Translations under genes and position numbers: made by a program | Origin: RQOF01 sp964461135 | GTDB lineage: Bacteria; Calditrichota; Calditrichia; RBG-13-44-9 | Reading direction: 5' to 3' | DNA: 64,000 nt | Assembly: GCA_964461135.1 (NCBI GenBank) | Contig: CAYWTB010000009.1 | Span: 1 to 64,000 of the forward strand | The notes under the pieces: generated by a model | What the model saw: only the letters and a program-made list of their open reading frames with translations | Told to the model about the DNA's origin: nothing | Databases searched by the model: none | Shown: positions 1-7,980 of the stretch, piece after piece | How the letters are laid out: the number at the start of each line of letters is the position of its first letter | Numbering within the stretch: the stretch's first letter is position 1

Positions 1-222
1 CAAAAATTTGCGGCTTAACGGTTCAATTATTGTCAACTATTTTAGGACAAGACACAGGAGACATCAGAATGATTAAAGAGGTAATGGAATTAATAGTGTT
101 TGAATTCGTATTAATTAGTGTAATTCTTGGACAGAAAAAAGTGGGCGTTGGGCAAAAAAATAAAATTAAAGATGAAGGGGGAAAGCCTTTAGCCCTTGGC
201 ACTTAGCCTTTAGTCTCGCCTT
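1..222. repeat. Intergenic low-complexity repeat region, left edge
   Basis: No convincing gene. The stretch holds phrases that recur in other gaps of this window: GTGTAATTCTTGGACAG (about 119-135), a 58-bp block at 141-198 that reappears inverted at 3684-3741, and CTTTAGCCCTTGGCACTTAG further on. A short reading frame through it is only a translation of the repeat. Such degenerate word-like repeats fill gaps in many environmental bacterial genomes; their function is unknown. Confidence 0.6.
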
Positions 223-963
223 TCACTCTTCCGGCCTTCCCGCTGGCGCGTATTCAATGGTTCCCCGTGTGGATTCCTGACTGGTTATAACCGATTTACT
301 CTCCAGGTTCTGGACCAGTTGCTGAAATTGATAAAAAGAGAACAGCGTATCCCCATAGGTCCTCACGTACAGCGAAAACCACTGATCGGTCCCGAGAGGA
401 AAAGTATTGTTGAGGATGGCCAGTGCGTTTTCTTCCCGCGGTGTCAAGTTGTTTCCCTCACTGTCATCATTATCTGGTCCAAAGAAATTCCGGGAATAGC
501 GTACCGCCTCATAGACAATGAAACCGAGCAAAACCGGTGTCACAATGGGCAAATATCTATCCCGGCCCATCTTATAGTCCATGTAATCGGTCACCAGCGG
601 GGGAATATAACTGGAGCTTTCCCGGTATTCCAGGCCGTAGGCAGAGCGCGAGAGGTAAGCATCATACGAACCGAAATGCATATAGGACCACTGATCATCT
701 ACCGGAGGAGTAACATAAATTTGTGTCCACATGCGGTGACGAAGCACCTGGATGCGTCCTGGCTGAAGGGAAAAAAGATCATAACTGTTCTGTCCGGCAG
801 AAAATTGAATGGAAATGCGGTCGGAAGACAGGCTGTCCGGAGGGGGATCCTGGCCAGGCAGGTGTTTCGGTAAAAGAAGCCCCTGGAACGACTGAATTTC
901 CAGAGAAATCAGGGTAATGGCGATCCATTTTTTTGTTCGGGCAGTGAAAGTCATGTGACTCAC
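223..963 (-). CDS. Hypothetical membrane-associated protein downstream of priA
   Basis: I do not recognise this family. The 246-residue product (from a GTG at 963, or 243 residues from the ATG at 954) starts with a basic stretch and a hydrophobic segment at about residues 12-31, which could be a signal anchor. A second hydrophobic segment lies at about 138-153. Between them is a Tyr/Ser-rich region and after them an acidic linker (DNDDSEG) and a helical tail. The GTG start overlaps the TGA of priA as GTGA, so translation is probably coupled to priA. Nothing in the sequence links it to DNA replication. It is probably an envelope protein that shares the priA transcript, and may be lineage-restricted. 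Confidence 0.7.
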   Translation of the reverse strand: MSHMTFTARTKKWIAITLISLEIQSFQGLLLPKHLPGQDPPPDSLSSDRISIQFSAGQNSYDLFSLQPGRIQVLRHRMWTQIYVTPPVDDQWSYMHFGSYDAYLSRSAYGLEYRESSSYIPPLVTDYMDYKMGRDRYLPIVTPVLLGFIVYEAVRYSRNFFGPDNDDSEGNNLTPREENALAILNNTFPLGTDQWFSLYVRTYGDTLFSFYQFQQLVQNLESKSVITSQESTRGTIEYAPAGRPEE

Positions 964-3416
964 AGAATTTCTACCGGATCCACGTCAATTATAACGTTTA
1001 CCGGCCAGTTTTTTACTTCATTTTTCTTAAATAATCCTTCTTTCAGAACATGCCGGACATAGAAAGAGGAAGCATTTTTCTCCTTATCCTGTTTAATCAA
1101 AATCTGATAGCGGTAAATATTCTGAATTTTGGCGAGGGGACTGGGAGCAGGACCCAGTACGCTGTACGACTTATTTTTATTGGCTTTCCAGAGAAAATCG
1201 GTAATGGCCTCCGCATATTTCTGCACCAGCGGGAGTTCTTTCCCCTCAATCCTGACCAGTATGAGCCGCGAAAAGGGCGGATATTTCAGATGTTTCCGGC
1301 TGGTCAGTTCCCTTTCGAAGAATGCCTGATAATCATGGGTCATAAGGTATTTAAAGATGAAATGAGACGGATCAAAGGTCTGGACCACCACTTCCCCGCT
1401 ACTGCTTCCCCGTCCCGCCCTGCCTGCGGCCTGGGTGAGGAGCTGAAACACCTTTTCGCTGGCCCGGAAATCAGGAAAATGCAAGCCCTGATCTGCCGAA
1501 ATTATACCGACCAGCGTCACTTTTTCAAAATCCAGTCCCTTGGCAATCATTTTTGTTCCCAGCAGAATATCAGCATTTCCGCTGCGGAATTTTTCCAGAA
1601 TTTCCATATGCCCGTGTTTTCCGCGGGTGGTGTCCTGATCCATACGCAGGATGCGGGCACTGGAAAATTTTTCCCGCAAAACTTCCTCCAGACGCTGAGT
1701 ACCGATTCCTTTATACACAATATCCATTCCATGGCAGGAAGGGCACATATCAGGCGCTTTCTCCCGGTAACCGCAATAATGGCAAATCAGCGAACGGTTG
1801 AACTGATGATAAGTAAGGGTAATATCACAATGGGGACACTTCGCCACAAAACCACAGTCATGGCAGAGAATGTAGGGAGAATAACCTCGGCGATTTTGCA
1901 GGATCATCACCTGTTCACGGGTCAGCATCCGCGATTCCACCCGCAATTCCAGGATTTCGGAAACAATCGGATAATCCCCTCCCTTTTTCCATTCTTCCCT
2001 CAGATCCACCAGGGCGATGCGAGGAAGAGACCGCTCGCTGATTCGTTTTCCCAGATGGAAATATTTATAGAGACCTTTCCGTGCATTGTGGAGGGACTCG
2101 AATGCAGGCGTGGCCGAGCCCAGCAGAACCACCGCTTTATTGAGTTTGGCCCGGTAAATGGCCACATCCCGGGCATGATAATGGGGCTGAGCATCACTCT
2201 GCTTATAACTGCTTTCATGCTCTTCATCCACCACCACCAGACCCAGCCGTTTCAGAGGTGCAAAAATGGCGGATCGCGGTCCGATGACCACATTATACTC
2301 ACCTTCACGGATACGGAAAAGAATCTCCCGCTTTTCCGCCGCGGTCAGCCGGCTGTGAATGACTCCCACCTGATTGCCAAAATAATGCCTGAAACGCACC
2401 AGGGTCTGAGGAGTGAGAACAATTTCCGGAATGAGCACAATCACCTGTTTGCCAGCTTCCAGAACTTTTTTAATGGACTCGATATAAATCTGGGTTTTTC
2501 CACTCCCGGTAATACCGTGAAGCAGGAAAATTTCGAATTGAGAACGGGCCAGGGAATTACCGATTTGTTCAACAATTTCCTGCTGTTCTGCCGATGGTGT
2601 CACGTTTTGTATCTCTTCATAATAAGCCAGATAAATCTTTCTCTCAGTTATTTCTGTTTTTTTATCCAGCAGCCTGTTTTTTACCAGTTTTTCCAGCAGC
2701 GGGCGGGAAAAACCCTGCGCTTTTAAGTCGTTTATGGTTGTCCAGTCTTTATTTTCCAGAAAATCCAGTAGCAAAACAGATTTGGTCTTCCTGCCCTTTT
2801 TTATTTCCCGGTAATTGGCCTGTTCCGCGGAGCCGGTATAGAGGCGGTAAAAATCTTCTGTTAAGTACTTGGCTTTCCTTTTTATTTTCGAATAACTCCT
2901 CAGAATAAATCCGTCTTTTTCAAGGCGTGCGATGCGTGAGGCAAAACCGTGCTCTTTCTGTTTTTGCTGCAACCGCTTCAGCGGTATCTCCCGGTCGTTA
3001 GGGATGCCAGCCAGCAGAGTCCGATCATCTTCACTCAGGTTTTCAGGAATGTCCGAATGCAGGCGGCGGACCATCAGGCGGGATTTACCGACGTTCAACT
3101 GGGAATGAATCAAACGATAGGCTTCCCCCAGGTGGCAGATATAATAATCCGCTATCCACTTCAGGAGGTCCATCAGATCACGGTTTATGACGGGATTAAC
3201 CGAGACAATATCATGGATGTCTTTCAGGGGAGTGTCAGACAGGTAATCCGGCAGCTGACCGGATGTACCGATTACGATTCCCGAAACATACCGTTTCCGG
3301 AAGGGAACAATCACCTGAATACCGGGCTTTACCACATCCCTGAGATCCGGTGGGATACGGTATGTAAAGCCATCCTCGTTCGGTATGGTCAGGATTACCG
3401 TTGCAAATTCAGACAT
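960..3416 (-). CDS. priA: Primosomal protein N' (replication restart helicase PriA)
   Basis: PriA is a 3'-to-5' superfamily 2 DNA helicase that recognises stalled forks and reloads the replisome. The 818-residue protein has the N-terminal fork-binding domain, Walker A GITGSGKT at 301-308, the DEEH box at 397-400 and eight zinc-binding cysteines between about 518 and 561 (CHDC, CPHC, CHYC, CPSC pattern). These are the full set of PriA hallmarks, and the length is normal for the family. The ATG at 3416 fits the family N-terminus. The downstream unknown gene overlaps its stop by four bases. A repeat-filled gap separates it from the tRNA-Lys locus. Confidence 0.97.
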   Translation of the reverse strand: MSEFATVILTIPNEDGFTYRIPPDLRDVVKPGIQVIVPFRKRYVSGIVIGTSGQLPDYLSDTPLKDIHDIVSVNPVINRDLMDLLKWIADYYICHLGEAYRLIHSQLNVGKSRLMVRRLHSDIPENLSEDDRTLLAGIPNDREIPLKRLQQKQKEHGFASRIARLEKDGFILRSYSKIKRKAKYLTEDFYRLYTGSAEQANYREIKKGRKTKSVLLLDFLENKDWTTINDLKAQGFSRPLLEKLVKNRLLDKKTEITERKIYLAYYEEIQNVTPSAEQQEIVEQIGNSLARSQFEIFLLHGITGSGKTQIYIESIKKVLEAGKQVIVLIPEIVLTPQTLVRFRHYFGNQVGVIHSRLTAAEKREILFRIREGEYNVVIGPRSAIFAPLKRLGLVVVDEEHESSYKQSDAQPHYHARDVAIYRAKLNKAVVLLGSATPAFESLHNARKGLYKYFHLGKRISERSLPRIALVDLREEWKKGGDYPIVSEILELRVESRMLTREQVMILQNRRGYSPYILCHDCGFVAKCPHCDITLTYHQFNRSLICHYCGYREKAPDMCPSCHGMDIVYKGIGTQRLEEVLREKFSSARILRMDQDTTRGKHGHMEILEKFRSGNADILLGTKMIAKGLDFEKVTLVGIISADQGLHFPDFRASEKVFQLLTQAAGRAGRGSSSGEVVVQTFDPSHFIFKYLMTHDYQAFFERELTSRKHLKYPPFSRLILVRIEGKELPLVQKYAEAITDFLWKANKNKSYSVLGPAPSPLAKIQNIYRYQILIKQDKEKNASSFYVRHVLKEGLFKKNEVKNWPVNVIIDVDPVEIL

Positions 3417-3801
3417 GGCTGCACAGTTTTTTCATGGTTCGAAATCAATATAGTAAACGGATGGAATTAAAAAAAGCGGATAGCAGAGAATTTTTTGGGG
3501 AGGACAGAAAAGTAGTAGGCAGTTGGCAAAAGAGGCTTGGGGCTAAAAGCTAAAGGACAAAGGCTAAAGGTATAGCGGGAATGGGGGGCGCATGGTGTAA
3601 AAGACTAGGTGTCAGGTCTCAGAAGGCAGGAAAAGAGGCTAAAGGCACAAGGTTAAACCATAATGGATAAAGGATAACAAGGACAAGGGCCAAAGGCTTT
3701 CCCTCTTCATCTTTAATTTTATTTTTTTGCCTAACGTCCACCTTTTTCGTTTCGCTCAACCTCCAACCAACGACTTTGTATATTTGAATGATTATTTTCG
3801 G

Positions 3802-3825
3802 ATTTCGAAATTCGAATTTCGAAAT
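3802..3825. repeat. 24-bp perfect palindrome
   Basis: The 24 bases are identical to their reverse complement and are made of TTTCGAAA, TTCGAA, TTTCGAAA with one flanking A/T pair. It sits in the repeat region next to the tRNA-Lys fragments. It could be a protein-binding site or simply part of a TTCGAAA-type low-complexity repeat. No gene uses it as an obvious promoter element. Confidence 0.6.
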
Positions 3826-3826
3826 T

Positions 3827-3882
3827 AAAAAATCCGCCAGCTGACGGATTTTTTTGGTGAGCCAAGGAGGAATCGAATCCGT
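3827..3882 (-). pseudogene. Decayed tRNA-Lys 3' end with its terminator
   Basis: The first part (3827-3855) is a near-perfect hairpin of the form AAAAAATCCG...CGGATTTTTT, matching the layout of the real tRNA-Lys terminator at 3998-4024. The next bases (3858-3882) read TGAGCCAAGGAGGAATCGAA on the plus strand, which matches the T-arm and acceptor 3' strand of the intact tRNA-Lys (4029 onward) with one mismatch. No anticodon arm or D arm follows, so no functional tRNA is encoded. It looks like a truncated, diverged duplicate of a tRNA 3' end plus terminator. Confidence 0.55.
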
Positions 3883-3997
3883 CAGGGGCCGGATTTCGCT
3901 ACGCTCAACCTCCAACCAACAGCTTAATGGAAGAATTATTTGAATTAAAACTCAAGAGTGTTACTAAAAAACACTTTCTTCTTTTGTCTTTTGTCTT

Positions 3998-4024
3998 AAA
4001 AAACCCGCACGAGACGGGTTTTTT
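3998..4024 (-). terminator. Intrinsic terminator of tRNA-Lys
   Basis: A symmetric hairpin with arms AAAAAACCCG (3998-4007) and CGGGTTTTTT (4015-4024) around a seven-base loop lies four bases after the discriminator base of tRNA-Lys on the minus strand. It could act in both directions. Confidence 0.8.
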
Positions 4025-4028
4025 CGGG

Positions 4029-4101
4029 TGAGCCAGGGAGGAATCGAACCTCCGACCAACGGCTTAAAAGGCCGCTGCTCTACCAGCTGAGCTACTGGCC
4101 C
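4029..4101 (-). tRNA. tRNA-Lys (anticodon TTT)
   Basis: The 73-nt minus-strand sequence folds into a standard cloverleaf. The acceptor stem is GGGCCAG with CTGGCTC (one G-U pair) and discriminator A. The anticodon arm is GCGGC / CTTTTAA / GCCGT, giving anticodon TTT. The T arm carries GGTTCGAATCC. The CCA end is not encoded (CCC follows). It has its own promoter (4119-4147) and terminator (3998-4024), so it is a single-gene transcription unit. Confidence 0.96.
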
Positions 4102-4117
4102 TGCTTTAAGGCAGGGC
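4098..4117 (-). promoter_or_regulatory. Inverted repeat across the tRNA-Lys transcription start
   Basis: GCCCTGC (4098-4104) and GCAGGGC (4111-4117) form a perfect 7-bp inverted repeat. One arm covers the first four tRNA bases and the other lies in the GC-rich stretch just after the -10 box. Because the expected start of transcription is near 4112, the repeat probably acts in DNA (binding site or GC-rich discriminator) rather than as an RNA hairpin. Confidence 0.45.
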
Positions 4118-4118
4118 T

Positions 4119-4147
4119 AATATAGAAAAAATAACATGTTTTGTCAA
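4119..4147 (-). promoter_or_regulatory. Sigma-70-type promoter of tRNA-Lys
   Basis: On the minus strand TTGACA (4142-4147) is followed after 17 bases by TATATT (4119-4124). The bases after the -10 box are GC-rich (AGCCCTGC), as in stable-RNA promoters that are under stringent control in well-studied bacteria. It is the strongest promoter match in the window. Confidence 0.8.
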
Positions 4148-4283
4148 GCGAAAAAACACTTAAACAATAGCACTTAAGTTCAATTATTCCAACAAATACC
4201 GCATGCTGTATAAACATAATTCCGGCAAAATAAGTGCTGTTAAACTGAAGGTGAAAATCATAATGGCGGGATTAACTGCAGAC

Positions 4284-4319
4284 AAAAAAAGGGAGAAGAC
4301 CACAATAAAGTCTTCTCCC
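4284..4319 (-). terminator. Intrinsic terminator after rplI
   Basis: On the minus strand GGGAGAAGAC and GTCTTCTCCC form a perfect 10-bp stem with a nine-base loop, followed at once by seven T. It starts seven bases after the rplI stop codon and ends the rpsF-rpsR-rplI operon. Confidence 0.92.
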
Positions 4320-4326
4320 GGGAGAA

Positions 4327-4770
4327 TTATTCTTTAACCACCCAGACTTTTATTTTTACTTCAACATCGGGGTGAAGCTTTATTGGTACGGAATAGATAC
4401 CCAGAGCTTTAATGGGTTCATCCAGAATGACTTTTTTGCGCTCAATATCATAACCCTGTTTGTTAAGGGCATCGGTTATATCCTGATTGGTGACCGAGCC
4501 GAACATTTTGTCACTTTCACCCACGCTCATAGCCAGGGTTACTGAGACATTTTCCATCTTCTTTGCCAGTTGTTCGGCTTGTTTTTTCTGTTTGTTGACC
4601 TGTACCTGTTTCTGGCGCTGTTCTTCCTGAACCATACGGATATAATTGGGTGCTGCAGGGTAGGCAATTTTCATGGGAATAAGATAATTCATACCATATC
4701 CTCTTTTAACATCAACCTGGTCCCCAATTTTGCCCAGATTATCAAAATCCTGACGAAGTATTATTTTCAT
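4327..4770 (-). CDS. rplI: Large-subunit ribosomal protein bL9
   Basis: bL9 is a two-domain protein of the 50S subunit near the L1 stalk. The 147 residues have the typical N-terminal start MKIILRQDFDNLG, the glycine-rich segment KRGYGMNYLIP, a long charged connecting helix (about residues 41-75) and a C-terminal domain ending in an acidic beta strand. The length matches the family. It is the last gene of rpsF-rpsR-rplI and is followed directly by a strong terminator. Confidence 0.97.
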   Translation of the reverse strand: MKIILRQDFDNLGKIGDQVDVKRGYGMNYLIPMKIAYPAAPNYIRMVQEEQRQKQVQVNKQKKQAEQLAKKMENVSVTLAMSVGESDKMFGSVTNQDITDALNKQGYDIERKKVILDEPIKALGIYSVPIKLHPDVEVKIKVWVVKE

Positions 4771-4799
4771 ATTTCAATCCTCATATCTTCTTTTTCAAC

Positions 4800-5024
4800 T
4801 TAACGGGGAATATCAGAAACAAACGGAATCAATGCCAGATGTCTGGCACGCTTAATGGAAGTGGCCAATTGTCTCTGATGCTGGTTACAGTTTCCGGAAG
4901 TCCGCCGCGGTACTATTTTACCCTGTTCGCTCAGAAAGCGGACCAGTCTTTTTTCGTCTCTGAAATCTATATAGATATCCCCTGATTCACAAAATCTGCA
5001 AATACGTTTTTTTCTCTGTAACAT
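4800..5024 (-). CDS. rpsR: Small-subunit ribosomal protein bS18
   Basis: bS18 pairs with bS6 on the 30S platform. The 74-residue product keeps the core IDFRDEKRLVRFLSEQGKI and the motif RRTSGNCNQHQRQLATSIKRAR. It has Cys9, Cys12, Cys46 and His49, the residues of the zinc-binding (C+) form of bS18, so it probably needs zinc. The gene sits 30 bases after rpsF. No ssb gene lies between rpsF and rpsR, where many bacteria have one. Confidence 0.96.
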   Translation of the reverse strand: MLQRKKRICRFCESGDIYIDFRDEKRLVRFLSEQGKIVPRRTSGNCNQHQRQLATSIKRARHLALIPFVSDIPR

Positions 5025-5054
5025 TCTTTTATCTCCTTGTTTTATTAAAATAAC

Positions 5055-5768
5055 CTACTCGGTTTCCTTTTCCGGAGTTTCTTCCTGTGGTTTTTCCTCG
5101 GCTGTCTCGGGTGAAGCGTCCTCCGGCAGCACATTTTTTTCAGTTTTCTCCTCCGGCTTTTTTTCTTCCTTCTTATCTTCCAATTCCATTTCTTCGGTAG
5201 TTTCTTCTTCCGCCTTTTGCTCCGCCGGAGTTGTTTCCGCCTGTTCTTCTACTTTCACCTCTGGTTCTGCCAAAATTTTTGCAGACTGCTCTTCTTCCTG
5301 ATCCTTTTCAGGCTCAATTTCCATTTTCTCTTTCATGGGGCTGATATCCTTGTCTTTTTCCGCTTCGACCGGAATTTCTACCTTGCTAGCCGTTTTCCCT
5401 GCCGAAATCTCAGCCGTTTCTTCTTCTCTCTTTCTAATTTTTCCGGCGTTTTTTTCCCGCTGGATAAGCTCCTTTTTACCCACTATGTAGGTCATATAAC
5501 GAAGAACCCGGTCATTAAGCCGGAATTCTCCTTCCAGAATTTTGGGAATATTTAGGCGGCTGTTTGCAGAATATTCAATCTCAACGTAAAAACCGTGGCT
5601 TTTAGTATGAATGGAGTAAGTCAAACGTCGTTTACCCCAGCGATTGATCTTTTTAATTATGCCGCCGTGGTCTTCAATCATCTGTTGAATCCGGCTGGAT
5701 ACCGTCTCGGCTTCATCCGGATTCTGTGAAATATCCACAATAAAAATAGTGTTATACAGATTTTCCAT
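5055..5768 (-). CDS. rpsF: Small-subunit ribosomal protein bS6 with long acidic tail
   Basis: bS6 binds bS18 and 16S rRNA on the 30S platform. The start is the ATG at 5768 because AAAGGAGG lies just upstream; the frame remains open 13 codons further but that part lies in the leader hairpin. Residues 1-100 are a normal bS6 domain (NLYNTIFIVD, the WGKRRLTYSI strand, RVLRYMTYIV). Residues from about 102 to 237 are an extension rich in Glu, Lys, Ala and Pro that is more than twice the usual length of bS6 tails. It looks disordered. bL25 in this window also ends in an acidic run. Confidence 0.95.
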   Translation of the reverse strand: MENLYNTIFIVDISQNPDEAETVSSRIQQMIEDHGGIIKKINRWGKRRLTYSIHTKSHGFYVEIEYSANSRLNIPKILEGEFRLNDRVLRYMTYIVGKKELIQREKNAGKIRKREEETAEISAGKTASKVEIPVEAEKDKDISPMKEKMEIEPEKDQEEEQSAKILAEPEVKVEEQAETTPAEQKAEEETTEEMELEDKKEEKKPEEKTEKNVLPEDASPETAEEKPQEETPEKETE

Positions 5769-5789
5769 TATACCTCCTTTGGTCTGATG

Positions 5790-5818
5790 ATCCCACCTTT
5801 TTAACATGCAGGTGGAAT
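5790..5818 (-). promoter_or_regulatory. Leader hairpin upstream of rpsF
   Basis: On the minus strand ATTCCACCT and AGGTGGGAT form a 9-bp stem (one U-G pair) with an 11-base loop, ending a few bases before the rpsF Shine-Dalgarno sequence. A conserved leader bound by the S6:S18 complex is known in many bacteria; the CCG bulge typical of it is not evident here, so the identity is only a guess. Confidence 0.35.
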
Positions 5819-5906
5819 AGGATTATGTCTTACACCTCACTTACCCTTTAAAAAGGGGACAAAATATAACAATATGCCGGATCGAAATCTATCGATTATT
5901 TAAATT

Positions 5907-7964
5907 TCAGGTAATCAACGGTGCAATAACCAGCGAGATTACAGACATCAACTTAATCAGAATATTAAGAGACGGCCCGGCGGTATCCTTAAAGGGATCG
6001 CCTACAGTATCTCCAATTACTGAGGCTTTATGGGCATCCGATCCCTTTCCCCCGAACGCTCCGCCTTCAATATGTTTTTTAGCATTGTCCCAAGCACCAC
6101 CGGAGTTAGCCATAAAAATAGCCAGCACGACACCGGATACAGTAGTTCCTGCCAGCACTCCGCCCAGCATCTGGGGGTTGCGCAGGATTAAACCGAAAAA
6201 TACCGGCGTCAAAACTGCCAGTAATCCAGGCACAATCATGCGTTTAATGGCGGCTTTGGTGGCGATGTCTACGCAGCGGGCGTAATCGGCCTTAGCTTTA
6301 CCCTCCAGCAGGCCGGGGATTTCCCGGAACTGTCGCCTCACTTCTTCGATCATATCAAAGGCCGCCCTGCCAACCGCTTTCAGTGCGAATGAGGAGAAAA
6401 TAAAGGGAAGGACTGCTCCTAAAAAGAGGCCGGCGGTGATCGAGGGGTCATTAATATCCAGCACCAGTTTATCGATACCCATTACCTTGGATATGGTCTC
6501 CCGATAGGCAGCAAACAATGCCAGTGCCGTCAGAGCGGCAGAGGCGATGGCAAAGCCTTTCCCGATGGCGGCGGTGGTATTTCCCACCGCATCCAGTTTA
6601 TCGGTGCGCTGCCGGACTTCCGGGGGCAGCTCAGCCATTTCCGCACAGCCGCCGGCATTATCGGCGATGGGACCATAAGCATCTATGGCCAGCTGGATAC
6701 CGGTGGTTGAGAGCATGCCTAATGCCGCAATGGCTATTCCATACAGGCCGGAAAAATAATAGGAAACAAGAATGGCCAGGCTAATAGTGATGATGGGAAG
6801 TCCGGTGGAAAACATTCCATTGGCCAGACCCTCGATGATATTGGTAGCTGCACCGGTTTCGCTGGCCTTGGCAATGGCGCGGGCGGGAGAGCGGGATTCG
6901 GAGGTATAAAACTCCGTCAGCAAACCGATGATAACACCGGCCAGAAGCCCGGCAATAGTAGCCAGATAGACATCCAGGCCGTCGATAATCTTTCCTCCCC
7001 AGTCTATGGGTTCAGGAACATAGAATCGGATGACAAAATAGCTCACCACCAGCATGAGAATTCCGGATATACCGATGCCCACATTTAGGGCGACCTGCGG
7101 ATTCCCGCCTTCTCTGGTTCTGACGAAGAATGTACCGATAATAGATACAAAAATTCCGAATCCGGCCAGAACCAGCGGCAAGATGACCAGGTTGGCGAAT
7201 TCCGAAGCAGCGGCAATCACCATAGCTCCGATGATGGATCCTACATAGGATTCAAACAGGTCCGCACCCATACCGGCCACATCGCCTACATTATCTCCCA
7301 CATTATCCGCAATAGTGGCGGGATTGCGCGGGTCATCCTCCGGTATCCCCGCTTCCAGCTTACCCACCAGGTCCGCTCCCACATCGGCCGCTTTGGTAAA
7401 AATACCGCCACCAACCCTGGCAAACAGGGCAATACTGGATGCCCCCATGGCGAAACCGGATAACAGGATCAATACGCGATGCAGGTCTGCACCCTTTTCA
7501 AGACCACCATAAAATACGAATAAGACCAGCAGGCCCAGAATTCCCAGGCCTACCACACTCATGCCCATTACCGAACCTCCGTTGAAGGCCACCCGCAGGG
7601 CCGCATTCAGGCTGCCCCGGGCCGCCTGGGTGGTTCGGTTGTTGGCCAGGGTGGCCACACGCATTCCGAAGAAGCCGGCTAGGCCGCTGCAAAATGCGCC
7701 CACCACAAATGAAACCGCCACCAGTGAGGTCCCCTGGGACACATTTCCGATAGCCAGAAGAATGGCCACCGCCACCACAAAAATCACCAGCACCTTATAT
7801 TCACGGGCCAGAAACGCCATTGCTCCTTCCCTCACCGCCTGCCCGATCTGTATCATTTTCTCATTGCCCGGATCCTGCCGGTTTATCCAGCGTGATTTGA
7901 TCAGGGCATAACTTAATGCAGACAATGCCGCCACCAGACTTATCCATATCAACTGGGTTTGCAC
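5907..7964 (-). CDS. hppA: Membrane pyrophosphatase, ion-pumping, K+-dependent type
   Basis: This multi-spanning enzyme (about 16 helices, 685 residues) hydrolyses pyrophosphate and moves H+ or Na+ outward across the membrane. The substrate motifs DVGADLVGK (195-203) and DNVGDNVGD (220-228) are intact. The motif [10 protein letters not shown] at 461-470 has Ala at the position where K+-independent enzymes have Lys, which marks the K+-dependent subclass; many of that subclass pump Na+. Start is a GTG at 7964 with GGAGGAGG upstream. The gene follows pth by 16 bases in the ispE-tRNA-Gln-rplY-pth unit. Whether Na+ or H+ is pumped cannot be decided by eye. Confidence 0.96.
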   Translation of the reverse strand: MQTQLIWISLVAALSALSYALIKSRWINRQDPGNEKMIQIGQAVREGAMAFLAREYKVLVIFVVAVAILLAIGNVSQGTSLVAVSFVVGAFCSGLAGFFGMRVATLANNRTTQAARGSLNAALRVAFNGGSVMGMSVVGLGILGLLVLFVFYGGLEKGADLHRVLILLSGFAMGASSIALFARVGGGIFTKAADVGADLVGKLEAGIPEDDPRNPATIADNVGDNVGDVAGMGADLFESYVGSIIGAMVIAAASEFANLVILPLVLAGFGIFVSIIGTFFVRTREGGNPQVALNVGIGISGILMLVVSYFVIRFYVPEPIDWGGKIIDGLDVYLATIAGLLAGVIIGLLTEFYTSESRSPARAIAKASETGAATNIIEGLANGMFSTGLPIITISLAILVSYYFSGLYGIAIAALGMLSTTGIQLAIDAYGPIADNAGGCAEMAELPPEVRQRTDKLDAVGNTTAAIGKGFAIASAALTALALFAAYRETISKVMGIDKLVLDINDPSITAGLFLGAVLPFIFSSFALKAVGRAAFDMIEEVRRQFREIPGLLEGKAKADYARCVDIATKAAIKRMIVPGLLAVLTPVFFGLILRNPQMLGGVLAGTTVSGVVLAIFMANSGGAWDNAKKHIEGGAFGGKGSDAHKASVIGDTVGDPFKDTAGPSLNILIKLMSVISLVIAPLIT

Positions 7965-7980
7965 GAGCCATCCTCCTCCG

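Larger units (their letters stand above)
3417..3997. repeat. Intergenic region of degenerate repeats with tRNA-like debris
   Basis: No gene supported. From 3480 to 3720 it is built of variants of CTAAAGG and GGACAAAGG words. A 58-bp block at 3684-3741 is an inverted copy of 141-198 with four mismatches. The 19-mer CGCTCAACCTCCAACCAAC occurs exactly at 3753-3771 and again at 3902-3920, and resembles part of the nearby tRNA-Lys. A 24-bp perfect palindrome lies at 3802-3825, a terminator-like hairpin at 3827-3855 and a tRNA 3'-end-like fragment at 3858-3882. An open frame at 3619-3915 merely crosses these elements. Confidence 0.6.

Noticed and set aside
1050..2726. 558-codon plus-strand open frame
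   Set aside because: It lies wholly antisense to priA, whose motifs are intact; the translated product is rich in His, Phe and Gln and shows no family feature.
3619..3915. 98-codon minus-strand open frame
   Set aside because: It crosses the repeat blocks, the palindrome and the tRNA fragment, so it is repeat translation.
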